DNA of 41,941 nt from Aphanocapsa lilacina HA4352-LM1. Its GTDB lineage: Bacteria > Cyanobacteriota > Cyanobacteriia > Gloeobacterales > Gloeobacteraceae. The notes under the pieces were generated by a model. It was not told the DNA's origin. It was given only the letters and a program-made list of their open reading frames with translations, and did not search any database. The first letter of the stretch is position 1; each line of letters starts with the position of its first letter. The stretch is taken from assembly GCA_019359725.1 (NCBI GenBank), contig JAHHGR010000041.1, positions 1-41,941 on the forward strand, in the 5' to 3' direction. The translations under genes were made by a program, and so were the position numbers. Below are positions 35,197 to 41,941 of this stretch, in pieces.

Positions 35197-35687
35197 CGCT
35201 TTTCTCCCGGCAGAACGTTGAAACTATTTAAACACCGCCGCTTGAACGTTGTCGGGCCTGCGCCCACTCGAATTCGGCGCCGTAACAACGAATACGTTTG
35301 AACAATTTGTTACGGTCCATCGCAAACCAAAGTGCCTGCGATTCACGGTGTGCTGGATGGCGCAGCCAGCCCTGGGGATGCAGGTTTCGGGGGCCGTGGG
35401 ACATCAACGCCGCCCTGTCGCTTTTGCCGTCGGAAGCTTTCGGATTGTGTACCTGCGGGCGGTTGGGCCTGGGGAGCACAGATCATCGCGTCGCTTGCCA
35501 CTAGGCCTGCCGGTGGGCGCGCCACGCAGCGCTCGGGCCGGTCGTCCGCCGGCTGGGCTGACCCCGGTCCACCCGAGCTGGCAATCACCAACAAAAGCAC
35601 AACGATAGGCATCAGCGGCACGTCGCAGTCAGGATCCATTCGACTACCCGCAGCGCACTGACGTTCCCGGCGAAGTTGTCCAGGTTT
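35197..35687. other. Region between two minus-strand transporters, little coding evidence
   Basis: About 490 bases. The only plausible gene is the small exported protein listed at 35343-35612. The bases immediately before 35197 form the promoter region for the CAT-like transporter. No RNA gene, IS or strong hairpin was seen. Confidence 0.4.
35343..35612 (-). CDS. Possible small exported protein, 89 aa
   Basis: From the ATG at 35610-35612 the product begins MPIVVLLLVIASSGGPGSAQ, a convincing signal peptide, and continues with two cysteines (ERCVARP, MICAPQ) and a Pro/Arg/Gln-rich tail. No good ribosome site is visible and no family is recognised. It is on the same strand as, and 75 bases downstream of, the AmpG-like gene. 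It may be a real periplasmic small protein or a chance frame in GC-rich DNA. Confidence 0.35.
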   Translation of the reverse strand: MPIVVLLLVIASSGGPGSAQPADDRPERCVARPPAGLVASDAMICAPQAQPPAGTQSESFRRQKRQGGVDVPRPPKPASPGLAAPSSTP

Positions 35688-36947
35688 TCAAAAAGTGCTT
35701 TTGATCGCTGCGGCGGGGGCGCGTTCTTTCCAGGGAGCAAATAGCGGCAGCAGCAGCAACCCCGGCAGGGCGGCAACAGCGGTGAGCACAAAAAACAGCG
35801 GCCAGCCCGTAGCCTCGGCCACAAGCCCGGTGGTGGACCCGAGCACGATCCCACCCACGGCCATCAGGCTGGATAACAGTGCGTATTGGGTAGCCGAGTA
35901 GCGCGCGTCGCACAGGCTCATCAAAAAGGCGACGAACGCGGCGGTTCCCAGGCCCGCGCAACCGTTCTCGACGGTGACCACCGCAGCGAACAACAGCGGA
36001 CTTTGTCCGGCCAGGGCCAGTAGAAAGTACCCGAGGTTGCTCGCCGCCTGCAGTGCACCGAACACCCACAGCGAGCGGTTGATCCCAAAACGGTTGAGCA
36101 GCAAACCGCCCGCCAACACGCCAATCGTGGTCGCCACAAAGCCGACCCCGCCGCGAATATCGCCGATGGTGCCCTCGCTAAACAGGGTCTTCAAAAAAGG
36201 AACGGTCATCGTGGCGGCCAGCGTGTCGCTCAGCTTGTAGAGCACGATAAATGCCAGGATCGCCAAACCCCGGCCCATTCCCGAGCGACCGAAAAATTCG
36301 ACGAGCGGCAGGCGGACCGCTTCTGCCAGACTGGGGGGCGGTTGAAGATTGCGAGGTTCCGGCGACCACAGAGTAATCAGGACGCCCCCTGCCATCAAGG
36401 CGGCCATCCACAGATACACCTCCGGCCAGGAGCGCCATTCGGCCAGCCGAAAGGCGAGGGCGCTCGTCACAAGCAACGCGAACCGGTAGCCCAGGACTCC
36501 CAGTGCAGCTCCGGTGCCGAGTTCTTGAGAATCGAGGATGTCGGTGCGGTAGGCGTCGAAGGCAATATCCTGCGTGGCGCTCAATAAAGCGAGCAGTACC
36601 GCCAGCAACGCCAATACCTGCAACTGGCCCTGCGGATCGATCGAGGCCATCACCGCCAGCACCAGGGCGACGGTAAGCTGCATCAAAGCAATCCAACCCC
36701 GGCGCCGCCCAAAAATGGGAGGAGTAAAGCGATCCACTAAAGGGGACCAGAGAAACTTCAGCGAGTAAGGTAGCCTGGCCAGGCTGAACAGTCCGACAGT
36801 CGCAAGGGTGACACCTGCTCCTGTCATCCAGGCTTGCAAGGTGTCGAAAGTCAGGTTGTACGGCAACCCCGACGAAAAGCCCAAAAATAGCAGAGCGGCC
36901 AGTTTACGGCTGGTAAAAACTTGAGCAATTGGGCGGGGCGGATCCAA
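35688..36947 (-). CDS. AmpG-like MFS permease
   Basis: About 419 residues from a TTG at 36947. Signature parts are FTSRKLAALLFLGFSSGLPY at the N terminus, TVGLFSLARLPYSLKFLWSP followed by DR, ATQDIAFDAYRTDIL in the cytoplasmic loop, and 12 membrane helices. Many AmpG proteins import anhydro-muropeptides for cell wall recycling; cyanobacterial members may carry other substrates. The frame remains open to a second TTG at 37019, but that extra part is antisense to the PIN-gene remnant, which argues for the shorter start. No ATG or GTG is available. Confidence 0.85.
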   Translation of the reverse strand: MDPPRPIAQVFTSRKLAALLFLGFSSGLPYNLTFDTLQAWMTGAGVTLATVGLFSLARLPYSLKFLWSPLVDRFTPPIFGRRRGWIALMQLTVALVLAVMASIDPQGQLQVLALLAVLLALLSATQDIAFDAYRTDILDSQELGTGAALGVLGYRFALLVTSALAFRLAEWRSWPEVYLWMAALMAGGVLITLWSPEPRNLQPPPSLAEAVRLPLVEFFGRSGMGRGLAILAFIVLYKLSDTLAATMTVPFLKTLFSEGTIGDIRGGVGFVATTIGVLAGGLLLNRFGINRSLWVFGALQAASNLGYFLLALAGQSPLLFAAVVTVENGCAGLGTAAFVAFLMSLCDARYSATQYALLSSLMAVGGIVLGSTTGLVAEATGWPLFFVLTAVAALPGLLLLPLFAPWKERAPAAAIKSTF

Positions 36948-36985
36948 CGGTAATAGGCGGATGGCGGAACTGCCTGAGACTGTAG

Positions 36986-37353
36986 CACAGCGTGAAAGTT
37001 GAGGATGAAAGCATAGCAAGGAAAGTCATTGCTTTGATAGACGACCCCAATCGGGAGTTTATTCCGAGTATATTCCTGAGGCTTGAACTCTTGCCAAAGG
37101 CCATTTTTAACCGGCAAGAAGACGCGGTAAAGTTTATCAGGCTTACATCGACGCCTCAAATTTTATAGAATCTCCACTGGATGAAATTGTGGCAGAAGCA
37201 CTGGCTACCGCTGCGGCACACGGATTGTCAGCCATGGATGCGCTGCATGTGACCTGTGCTGTCAAAGGGAACGCGACTGAGTTGGTGACCGGTGAGAAAC
37301 CTACAAAACCAATGTTTCGGGTTACCAACATCACCGTAACTTCGATTCGATAG
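36986..37353 (+). pseudogene. Broken PIN-domain toxin gene
   Basis: The first part (frame from 36992) reads VEDESIARKVIALIDDPNRE followed by FIPSIFLRLELLPKAIFNRQ. After one missing base near 37130, the next frame from 37141 continues AYIDASNFIESPLDEIVAEA, then LSAMDALHVTCAVKG and ELVTGEKPTKPMFRVTNI, ending with TAG at 37351-37353. This is a VapC/PIN-type ribonuclease fold (EDES and DALH motifs, with the DALH acidic residue). The N-terminal strand with the first catalytic Asp is missing and no start codon is left. Adding one T to AGTTTATCAG would rejoin the frames (KFYQAYIDASNF). No antitoxin gene is visible. Confidence 0.75.
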
Positions 37354-37381
37354 GCAAAACCTCGTCAGTAAACACATTGAG

Positions 37382-38461
37382 CTACCGCTTGACAAGCACA
37401 CACTCGCGCACCAAGTCAGCTGTGCGGCGGGCGGCGTCGGGAACAGCGAGCCTGCGGGCACTTGCGGCCATCCTGGCCATCGCTTCAGGATTGTTCAGCA
37501 GAGCTTGAACTGTACGGTCCAACAGGGCAGCGTTCAGGGTGGATTGGGAAAATTGCAGGGCGGCACCGGCGCGCACGAGGGCTTCGGCGTTGACGGTCTG
37601 GTGATCTTCGGCGGCAAACGGATAGGGGATCAATATCGATGGGGTGCCGGTGACGAGCAGTTCGCTCAGGGTCGCAGCCCCGGCGCGGCTAATGGCGAGA
37701 TCCGCGCGGGCAAGCAGCGGGGCCATCTTCTCCCAGAAGGCGTAGATGCGGTAGGCGGGGTGGTCAGGGGCGCCCTCGCGCACGGCGCCGTATTCACCAG
37801 CCCCGGTAAGGTGCACGATCCACCAGCCGCGCTCCAGCCAGCCGGGAGCACACTCGCCCACCATCTGATTGATGGCCCTGGCTCCCTGGGAGCCCCCCAT
37901 CACTACGATCAAGGGTGCCTCGGGCGGCACCGGAACATCGAGCAGCGGATTGGGGGAGATCAAAAACTCGGGGCGGACCGGCGTGCCCACCCAGCAGGTC
38001 GTGGCCCCACTGACGAAGGTGGCCGACTCGGCGAAGCCCAGGCCCAGGTAGCGCATCCAGCGCGCCAGATAGCGGATCACTTTGCCCGGCAGCACGTTCG
38101 ACTCGTGGCCGATGGCAGGCAGGTTCAGGCTGCGGGCGGCGAGCACCGCCGGGGCGGCGATGTAGCCGCCGGTGGTGAAGACCCCAGCGAAGCGTTCTTT
38201 ACCTAAGAGATTGCGGACGTAGCGGTAGGCCGCGAGGGTCTGGGAGGCGGCTTCGAGCCACTGGGGGCCGGGTTTGCGGTTGAGCCCCTGCAGAGGAACG
38301 GTGTGCAGCGGGTAGCGGCCGGGAACCAGTTTGTTCTCCAGCCGGTCGGGAACTCCAAGCCAGGCGACCTCAAATTCGCTCAATTCGGCAGCCACCGCCA
38401 GGGCCGGAAAGATATGGCCGCCGGTGCCGCTCGCGGCAATCAGCAACCGCGGCTTGTGCAT
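37382..38461 (-). CDS. murG: UDP-GlcNAc:undecaprenyl-PP-MurNAc-pentapeptide GlcNAc transferase
   Basis: Makes lipid II from lipid I on the inner membrane face. 359 residues from the ATG at 38461. LLIASGTGGHIFPALAVA is the first glycine-rich loop; FTTGGYIAAPAVLAA, GHESNVLPGKVIR and VVMGGSQGARAINQMV are family landmarks, followed by SRAGAATLSELLVTGTPSIL and PYPFAAEDHQTVNAE in the donor-binding half. The frame is open upstream to 38761, but the family N terminus is MHKPRLLIAASG. It stands alone rather than within a dcw cluster, as is usual in cyanobacteria. Confidence 0.95.
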   Translation of the reverse strand: MHKPRLLIAASGTGGHIFPALAVAAELSEFEVAWLGVPDRLENKLVPGRYPLHTVPLQGLNRKPGPQWLEAASQTLAAYRYVRNLLGKERFAGVFTTGGYIAAPAVLAARSLNLPAIGHESNVLPGKVIRYLARWMRYLGLGFAESATFVSGATTCWVGTPVRPEFLISPNPLLDVPVPPEAPLIVVMGGSQGARAINQMVGECAPGWLERGWWIVHLTGAGEYGAVREGAPDHPAYRIYAFWEKMAPLLARADLAISRAGAATLSELLVTGTPSILIPYPFAAEDHQTVNAEALVRAGAALQFSQSTLNAALLDRTVQALLNNPEAMARMAASARRLAVPDAARRTADLVRECVLVKR

Positions 38462-38582
38462 AGAGAAAACCGTATGAACCATCTCCCAGGATTTAAAAAC
38501 AACCGCCATCCCGTGTGTAAAGAATCCGATCGCGTGGAGCAGACTCCTGGGATACTCTAGTGGGTACCTTTGATCCCGACCG

Positions 38583-39884
38583 ATGTCAACCTCACCTTTG
38601 CCCAAGTTCCCCGCCGAGTCCGGCCAGTCTCCCCCGGCGCTGACGCTGATGGATCTGGCCAGCCAACTCAACCGGGAACAGCGCAAAATCCAGGATCTGC
38701 TCAGCTCGCTGGGTTTTGCCCTGCGCAGCCTGAGCAACCTCAACCAGCTTCTCGAACTCATTCCTCTGATGGCGGCGCGGGTAACGGACGCGGAGGCCGG
38801 GGCGGTCGTGCTCTTTGCCGAGGACGGCCAGCCGGGCCTGGTGAAGCTTTACTGCCCGGATACCAAGTGGCAGCCGGCTCTAGAAACGATCCTCGACGGG
38901 TTGCGCCACCTGAGTGCCGAGCAGGCGGCGGCTGAGGAGCGCCTCGGCGACGATCCATGGGTGGTGAGCCACAGCACTGCGATCCTGGTCAAAAGTGCCC
39001 TGCGCGGCCGTTTGTACGTCTTTTCGCGCGCCGCCAATTATCAGTGGACCGAGGGACGCCAGAAGCTGTTGCGCTTGGTGGCCGACCAGACCGCCGTGGC
39101 GGTCGAAAACGACTCGCTCAACAAAGAACTGCAGCGCAAGCAAAAGCTGGATCGCGAATTGGAGATTGGCTCTGAGATTCAGGCGCAGCTGCTGCCCAGA
39201 AGTTGCCCGCGCATCAACGGGATTACCCTCGCGGCCCGCTGCCAATCCGCCGATAAGGTGGGCGGCGACTACTACGACTTTATTCCGATCACCAACACCA
39301 ACCGCTGGGGCATCGTGATTGGCGATGTGATGGGCAAAGGCGTGCCCGCCGGGCTGCTGATGACGATGACCCGCGGCATGCTTAGAGCCGAGGTGCTCCG
39401 GCAAGATCCGCCCGCGCTCATCCTGCAGCACCTCAACCACGTCATGTTCACGGATCTGGAAAATTCCAACCGGTTTGTGACGCTCTTTTATTCGGAGTAC
39501 GACCCGAACACCCGCACACTGCACTACAGCAACGCCGCCCACATTCCGCCCATTTACTGGAACGCCAGTGCGGGCGAGACCTACCTGCTCGACAACCCCG
39601 GTATGCTCATCGGCCTCGACCCGGAGAGTCACTACCAGCAATCGAGCCTGCAACTGCACCCCGGCGACGCGGTGATCTACTACACCGACGGCTTCACCGA
39701 GGCCGCCGACCGCAACAACAACCGCTTCGGGGAGCAGGGGCTCAACCAGGCGGTGCGTTGGGCGGTCACCCACTACGAATCGCCCGAGCAAATTCTTGAA
39801 TACCTCTACGAACAACTGCGCCAGTTCTGCCCGAGCGGTCGCTGCGGCGACGACATGACGCTGATCGTACTCAAAGCCCAGTAG
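38583..39884 (+). CDS. GAF-PP2C (SpoIIE-type) serine phosphatase
   Basis: 433 residues, cytoplasmic. A GAF domain spans about 35-185 (LLELIPLMAARVTDAEAGAV, then GRQKLLRLVADQTAVAVEND). After a short coiled linker (ELQRKQKLDRELEIGSEIQA), the PP2C/SpoIIE phosphatase domain (about 205-430) has KVGGDYYDFIPI, IVIGDVMGKGVPAGLLMT, HYSNAAHIPPIYW, YYTDGFTEA and CGDDMTLIVLK, so the metal-binding aspartates are intact. This is the architecture of RsbU/IcfG-like regulators that control partner-switch anti-sigma systems. No partner gene is adjacent. Confidence 0.93.
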   Translation: MSTSPLPKFPAESGQSPPALTLMDLASQLNREQRKIQDLLSSLGFALRSLSNLNQLLELIPLMAARVTDAEAGAVVLFAEDGQPGLVKLYCPDTKWQPALETILDGLRHLSAEQAAAEERLGDDPWVVSHSTAILVKSALRGRLYVFSRAANYQWTEGRQKLLRLVADQTAVAVENDSLNKELQRKQKLDRELEIGSEIQAQLLPRSCPRINGITLAARCQSADKVGGDYYDFIPITNTNRWGIVIGDVMGKGVPAGLLMTMTRGMLRAEVLRQDPPALILQHLNHVMFTDLENSNRFVTLFYSEYDPNTRTLHYSNAAHIPPIYWNASAGETYLLDNPGMLIGLDPESHYQQSSLQLHPGDAVIYYTDGFTEAADRNNNRFGEQGLNQAVRWAVTHYESPEQILEYLYEQLRQFCPSGRCGDDMTLIVLKAQ

Positions 39885-39955
39885 CGCCTGCGGCCCTTCC
39901 TTTGCCGGTCGGATCGAGCTACACTATCCCAGATCCACGCCCGCTTGGAAAACCC

Positions 39956-41527
39956 ATGCAACTGAACGCGCTGGACTGGGCCGTCATCGGCGTTTACCTT
40001 GCCATGCTGCTGTCGATCGGCTGGTCGTTGCGCAAATTCGCCCAGCAGGGCCTTGAGAACTATTTTCTGGGCGGGCGCAACCTGCCGGGTTGGCTTAACG
40101 GCGTTTCCTATGCGAGCACCTGCCTCAACGCCGATGTGGCCCCGTTTTATTGCGGATTGGCCGTCGCCACGGGCCTTTACATGGGCTGGTTCTACATCGC
40201 CCGCTTCGGGTGGGCGCTTTTGATTGGCGGAGTGCTTTTCGCCCTGTTCTGGCGGCGGCTGAAGATTTTTACCTCGCCGGAATTTTACGAACTGCGCTTT
40301 GCGGGCCGGGGAGCGAGCTGGATGCGCGGCTGGATCGCCTTTCGCTCGGCATTTATCGCGATTGTCGCCTGGACGGGGGCGGGGCTGCTGGGTATGACCA
40401 AGGTCGTCACCCCGATATTCGGCCTGGGCAAAGTCGAGACGATGCTGCTGGTCATCCCGGTCATCCTGGTGTACCTCTACTTCAGCGGCTACCTGGGGGT
40501 GGTGATCACCGACGCACTCCAGTCGCTGTTTATTTTTCTGGGCAGCCTGGTGCTGCTGGTGGCTGTCCTGGTCGATTTTGGCGGGCCGGTCGGTCTGGGG
40601 GAGGCGCTGGCGCGACTGCCCGACGGGGCCAGAGTACTGAGCAGTGTGCCGCCACTAGAAGACAAGTACGTCTCGCTCTTTGCGGTGATCGCCTTCACCC
40701 TCGGCACCTCGATCGGCTACGGCGGCGACGTTGCTCCCCTGGGCGGCGCCATGGAGGGCCAGCGCATTCTCTCGTGCCGCAACGGCCGGGAGGCGGCGCG
40801 CATGTACGTCTGGACCGAGGTGGTGCTGTTTTTATTCTTGCTGGCCCTGTCGCTGCCGGCGCTGGGGGCGATGGTCGTCTGGCCGGGGTTGCACACCGGG
40901 GCGATGGACCCGGAACTGGCCTACGGCATGCTCATCGAAAAGTACATCCCGAGCGGCCTGCTGGGGATGGTGCTGGTGTCGATCCTCGCTTCGCTGATGT
41001 CGACGGTCAGTTCCAACCTCAACTTCGGCGCCCAGGTGGCCGTCAACGACATCTACCGCCGCTACTGGCGCCCCGACAAACCCGACGCCCACTACCTCAA
41101 GGTCGGCAAGGCGGTGACGGTGCTCATCCTGGCCATGTCCATGGGCGTTGTCTTCGGCGTCAATTACCTGCTCGACATCGCCATATTTATGATCGGCCTC
41201 AGTGCCGCGGAACTACCCGCCAACTGGGCGCAGTGGTGGTGGTGGCGCTTCAACACCAAAGCTCGGCTCACCGCGTCGATCGGCGGTCCGCTCATCTACG
41301 TGCTGGTGCGCTTCGTACTGCTGCCTGAGCAGGATTTTGCCGTTTGGATTCTTGCTTCGATGGCGCTGACGACCGCGGCCTGGGTGGGCGTAGCGCTGTT
41401 GACTCCGCCCGACGATGAAACCACCCTCGCGCGCTTTTACGAGCGCGCCCGGCCGCTGGGCTGGTGGGGACCGGTGGCCCGGCGCGCCCGGCGCGCCACC
41501 AAAGCGGTGCTCACCCAGGAGGAGTAG
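39956..41527 (+). CDS. Sodium:solute symporter family protein
   Basis: 523 residues from the ATG at 39956 with about 13 membrane helices. DWAVIGVYLAMLLSIGWSLR leads into ENYFLGGRNLPGWLNGVSYA (the SSS first-helix unwound motif), SGYLGVVITDALQSLFIFLG is the fifth-sixth helix region, and SILASLMSTVSSNLNFGAQV is the SSS signature. Sodium-coupled uptake is expected; the SSS subgroup and substrate cannot be told by eye. An in-frame start at 39902 is less likely. A candidate -10 element TACACTAT lies at about 39920. Confidence 0.92.
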   Translation: MQLNALDWAVIGVYLAMLLSIGWSLRKFAQQGLENYFLGGRNLPGWLNGVSYASTCLNADVAPFYCGLAVATGLYMGWFYIARFGWALLIGGVLFALFWRRLKIFTSPEFYELRFAGRGASWMRGWIAFRSAFIAIVAWTGAGLLGMTKVVTPIFGLGKVETMLLVIPVILVYLYFSGYLGVVITDALQSLFIFLGSLVLLVAVLVDFGGPVGLGEALARLPDGARVLSSVPPLEDKYVSLFAVIAFTLGTSIGYGGDVAPLGGAMEGQRILSCRNGREAARMYVWTEVVLFLFLLALSLPALGAMVVWPGLHTGAMDPELAYGMLIEKYIPSGLLGMVLVSILASLMSTVSSNLNFGAQVAVNDIYRRYWRPDKPDAHYLKVGKAVTVLILAMSMGVVFGVNYLLDIAIFMIGLSAAELPANWAQWWWWRFNTKARLTASIGGPLIYVLVRFVLLPEQDFAVWILASMALTTAAWVGVALLTPPDDETTLARFYERARPLGWWGPVARRARRATKAVLTQEE

Positions 41528-41682
41528 ACGGCAGGGTTTTGGGGCCGTCTTTGAAGGTCGTGAGAACATTCTCGATTTCCCGCTCGTGGTAGAGATGGAA
41601 CAGTTCGTGCTGAATGAGTACGCCGAGCTTTGCGTACGGATCTGTCAAGAATTTTGTGTAAGTGAATTTGTCATACCTTGAG
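41511..41682 (-). other. Remnant protein-like frame beside the inverted-repeat element
   Basis: Reading leftwards on the minus strand from the 132-bp element, the frame gives SRYDKFTYTKFLTDPYAKLG, then VLIQHELFHLYHEREIENVL, ending at 41511. It reads like genuine protein and includes an HELFH string. It has no start of its own and enters from inside the repeat element, so it is probably a fragment of a gene cut by an insertion. The family is not recognised. Its last 17 bases overlap the symporter gene. Confidence 0.35.
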
Positions 41683-41814
41683 CAGGGCTGTTTCATTCTA
41701 GCTTTGCATTGGATGCAAATGAGAATCGAGAGCGGCAAAAGCCTTATTGCTTGTTGAGCAGGTCAAGCTTATTGACATGGCCGAATGGGGTTTTTGGAGA
41801 ATGAAACAGCCCTG
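41683..41814. mobile_element. 132-bp inverted-repeat (MITE-like) element
   Basis: The two ends are perfect 17-bp inverted repeats (41683-41699 and 41798-41814, starting CAGGGCTG). The interior is AT-rich and non-coding. It breaks an IS256-type transposase frame on its right side. I see no target duplication, so the original insertion may have been followed by rearrangement. Confidence 0.75.
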
Positions 41815-41941
41815 TTGTCGTACCTCATCCATCACCGCATCGGTCACATTCGATATCAACGTCGGTGAAACTTCAACCCCGTACATTTCCAGCACTTGCG
41901 CCTGGATGTCCCGGGTGGTCATCCCGCGCGCATACAGCGCC
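41815..41941 (-). pseudogene. IS256-family (Mutator-like) transposase fragment
   Basis: The minus strand reads [20 protein letters not shown], then [20 protein letters not shown], a standard conserved stretch of IS256-family transposases (GMTTRDIQ...YGxxxSPTxIS). The sequence then runs into the 132-bp inverted-repeat element after MDEVR and is lost, so the gene is interrupted. The N-terminal part lies beyond the right edge of the window. Confidence 0.88.

Noticed and set aside
41600..41640. Zinc protease from the HELFH string near the right edge
   Set aside because: The fragment is short, lacks a start and further ligands, and HExxH-like strings occur by chance.

Overview
The window looks like chromosome of a GC-rich cyanobacterium, and the closest fit I can suggest is a Gloeobacter-type genome. 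The reasons are a Ycf46-type AAA ATPase, a DUF3110 protein, a fused NMN adenylyltransferase/Nudix protein, an EgtB/EgtD pair, and dense housekeeping genes with G+C-rich codons (for example 47 of 60 bases at 9001-9060). The organism name is an inference; no rRNA or tRNA gene is present to confirm it.

Layout. 1-3112: a possible gene end with terminator, an unknown protein, a small winged-helix-like protein, a secreted protein with a degenerate metallopeptidase domain, and a coiled-coil protein built of 11-residue repeats. 3137-6805: cobK (cobalamin) on the minus strand, then egtB-egtD (ergothioneine) and an MMADHC-like (CblD) protein on the plus strand. 6813-13737: site-2 protease, pterin carbinolamine dehydratase, glyS, a 2Fe-2S ferredoxin, a small conserved protein, the Ycf46-like ATPase and a TPR protein. 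13734-21695: exported methyltransferase, APC transporter, unknown protein, GAF protein, periplasmic TPR protein, APS/PAPS reductase, and a translationally coupled pyrF operon. 21820-22848: NMN adenylyltransferase/Nudix.

23131-28820 is the main find. It is an AT-rich island (23 of 60 G/C at 24001-24060) bounded at both edges by a perfect 38-bp inverted repeat. Inside are a complete class II lanthipeptide cassette (mersacidin/lichenicidin-type precursor, LanM synthetase, ABC exporter) and no transposase. The right repeat begins two bases after the exporter stop codon. LanM has a one-base frameshift that detaches about 65 C-terminal residues. The exporter lacks a C39 peptidase domain, and the precursor lacks the usual double-glycine site. 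The island therefore looks like a non-autonomous mobile biosynthetic cassette, perhaps beginning to decay.

28982-41527: two tandem cNMP-binding-domain histidine kinases, a pappalysin-like protease, DUF3110 and EVE-domain proteins, a second APC transporter, an AmpG-like permease, a broken PIN-domain toxin gene, murG, a GAF-PP2C phosphatase and a sodium/solute symporter. The right edge (41683-41941) holds a 132-bp inverted-repeat element interrupting an IS256-type transposase gene. Most genes here are tightly packed, with several convergent pairs separated by 0-12 bases or overlapping.
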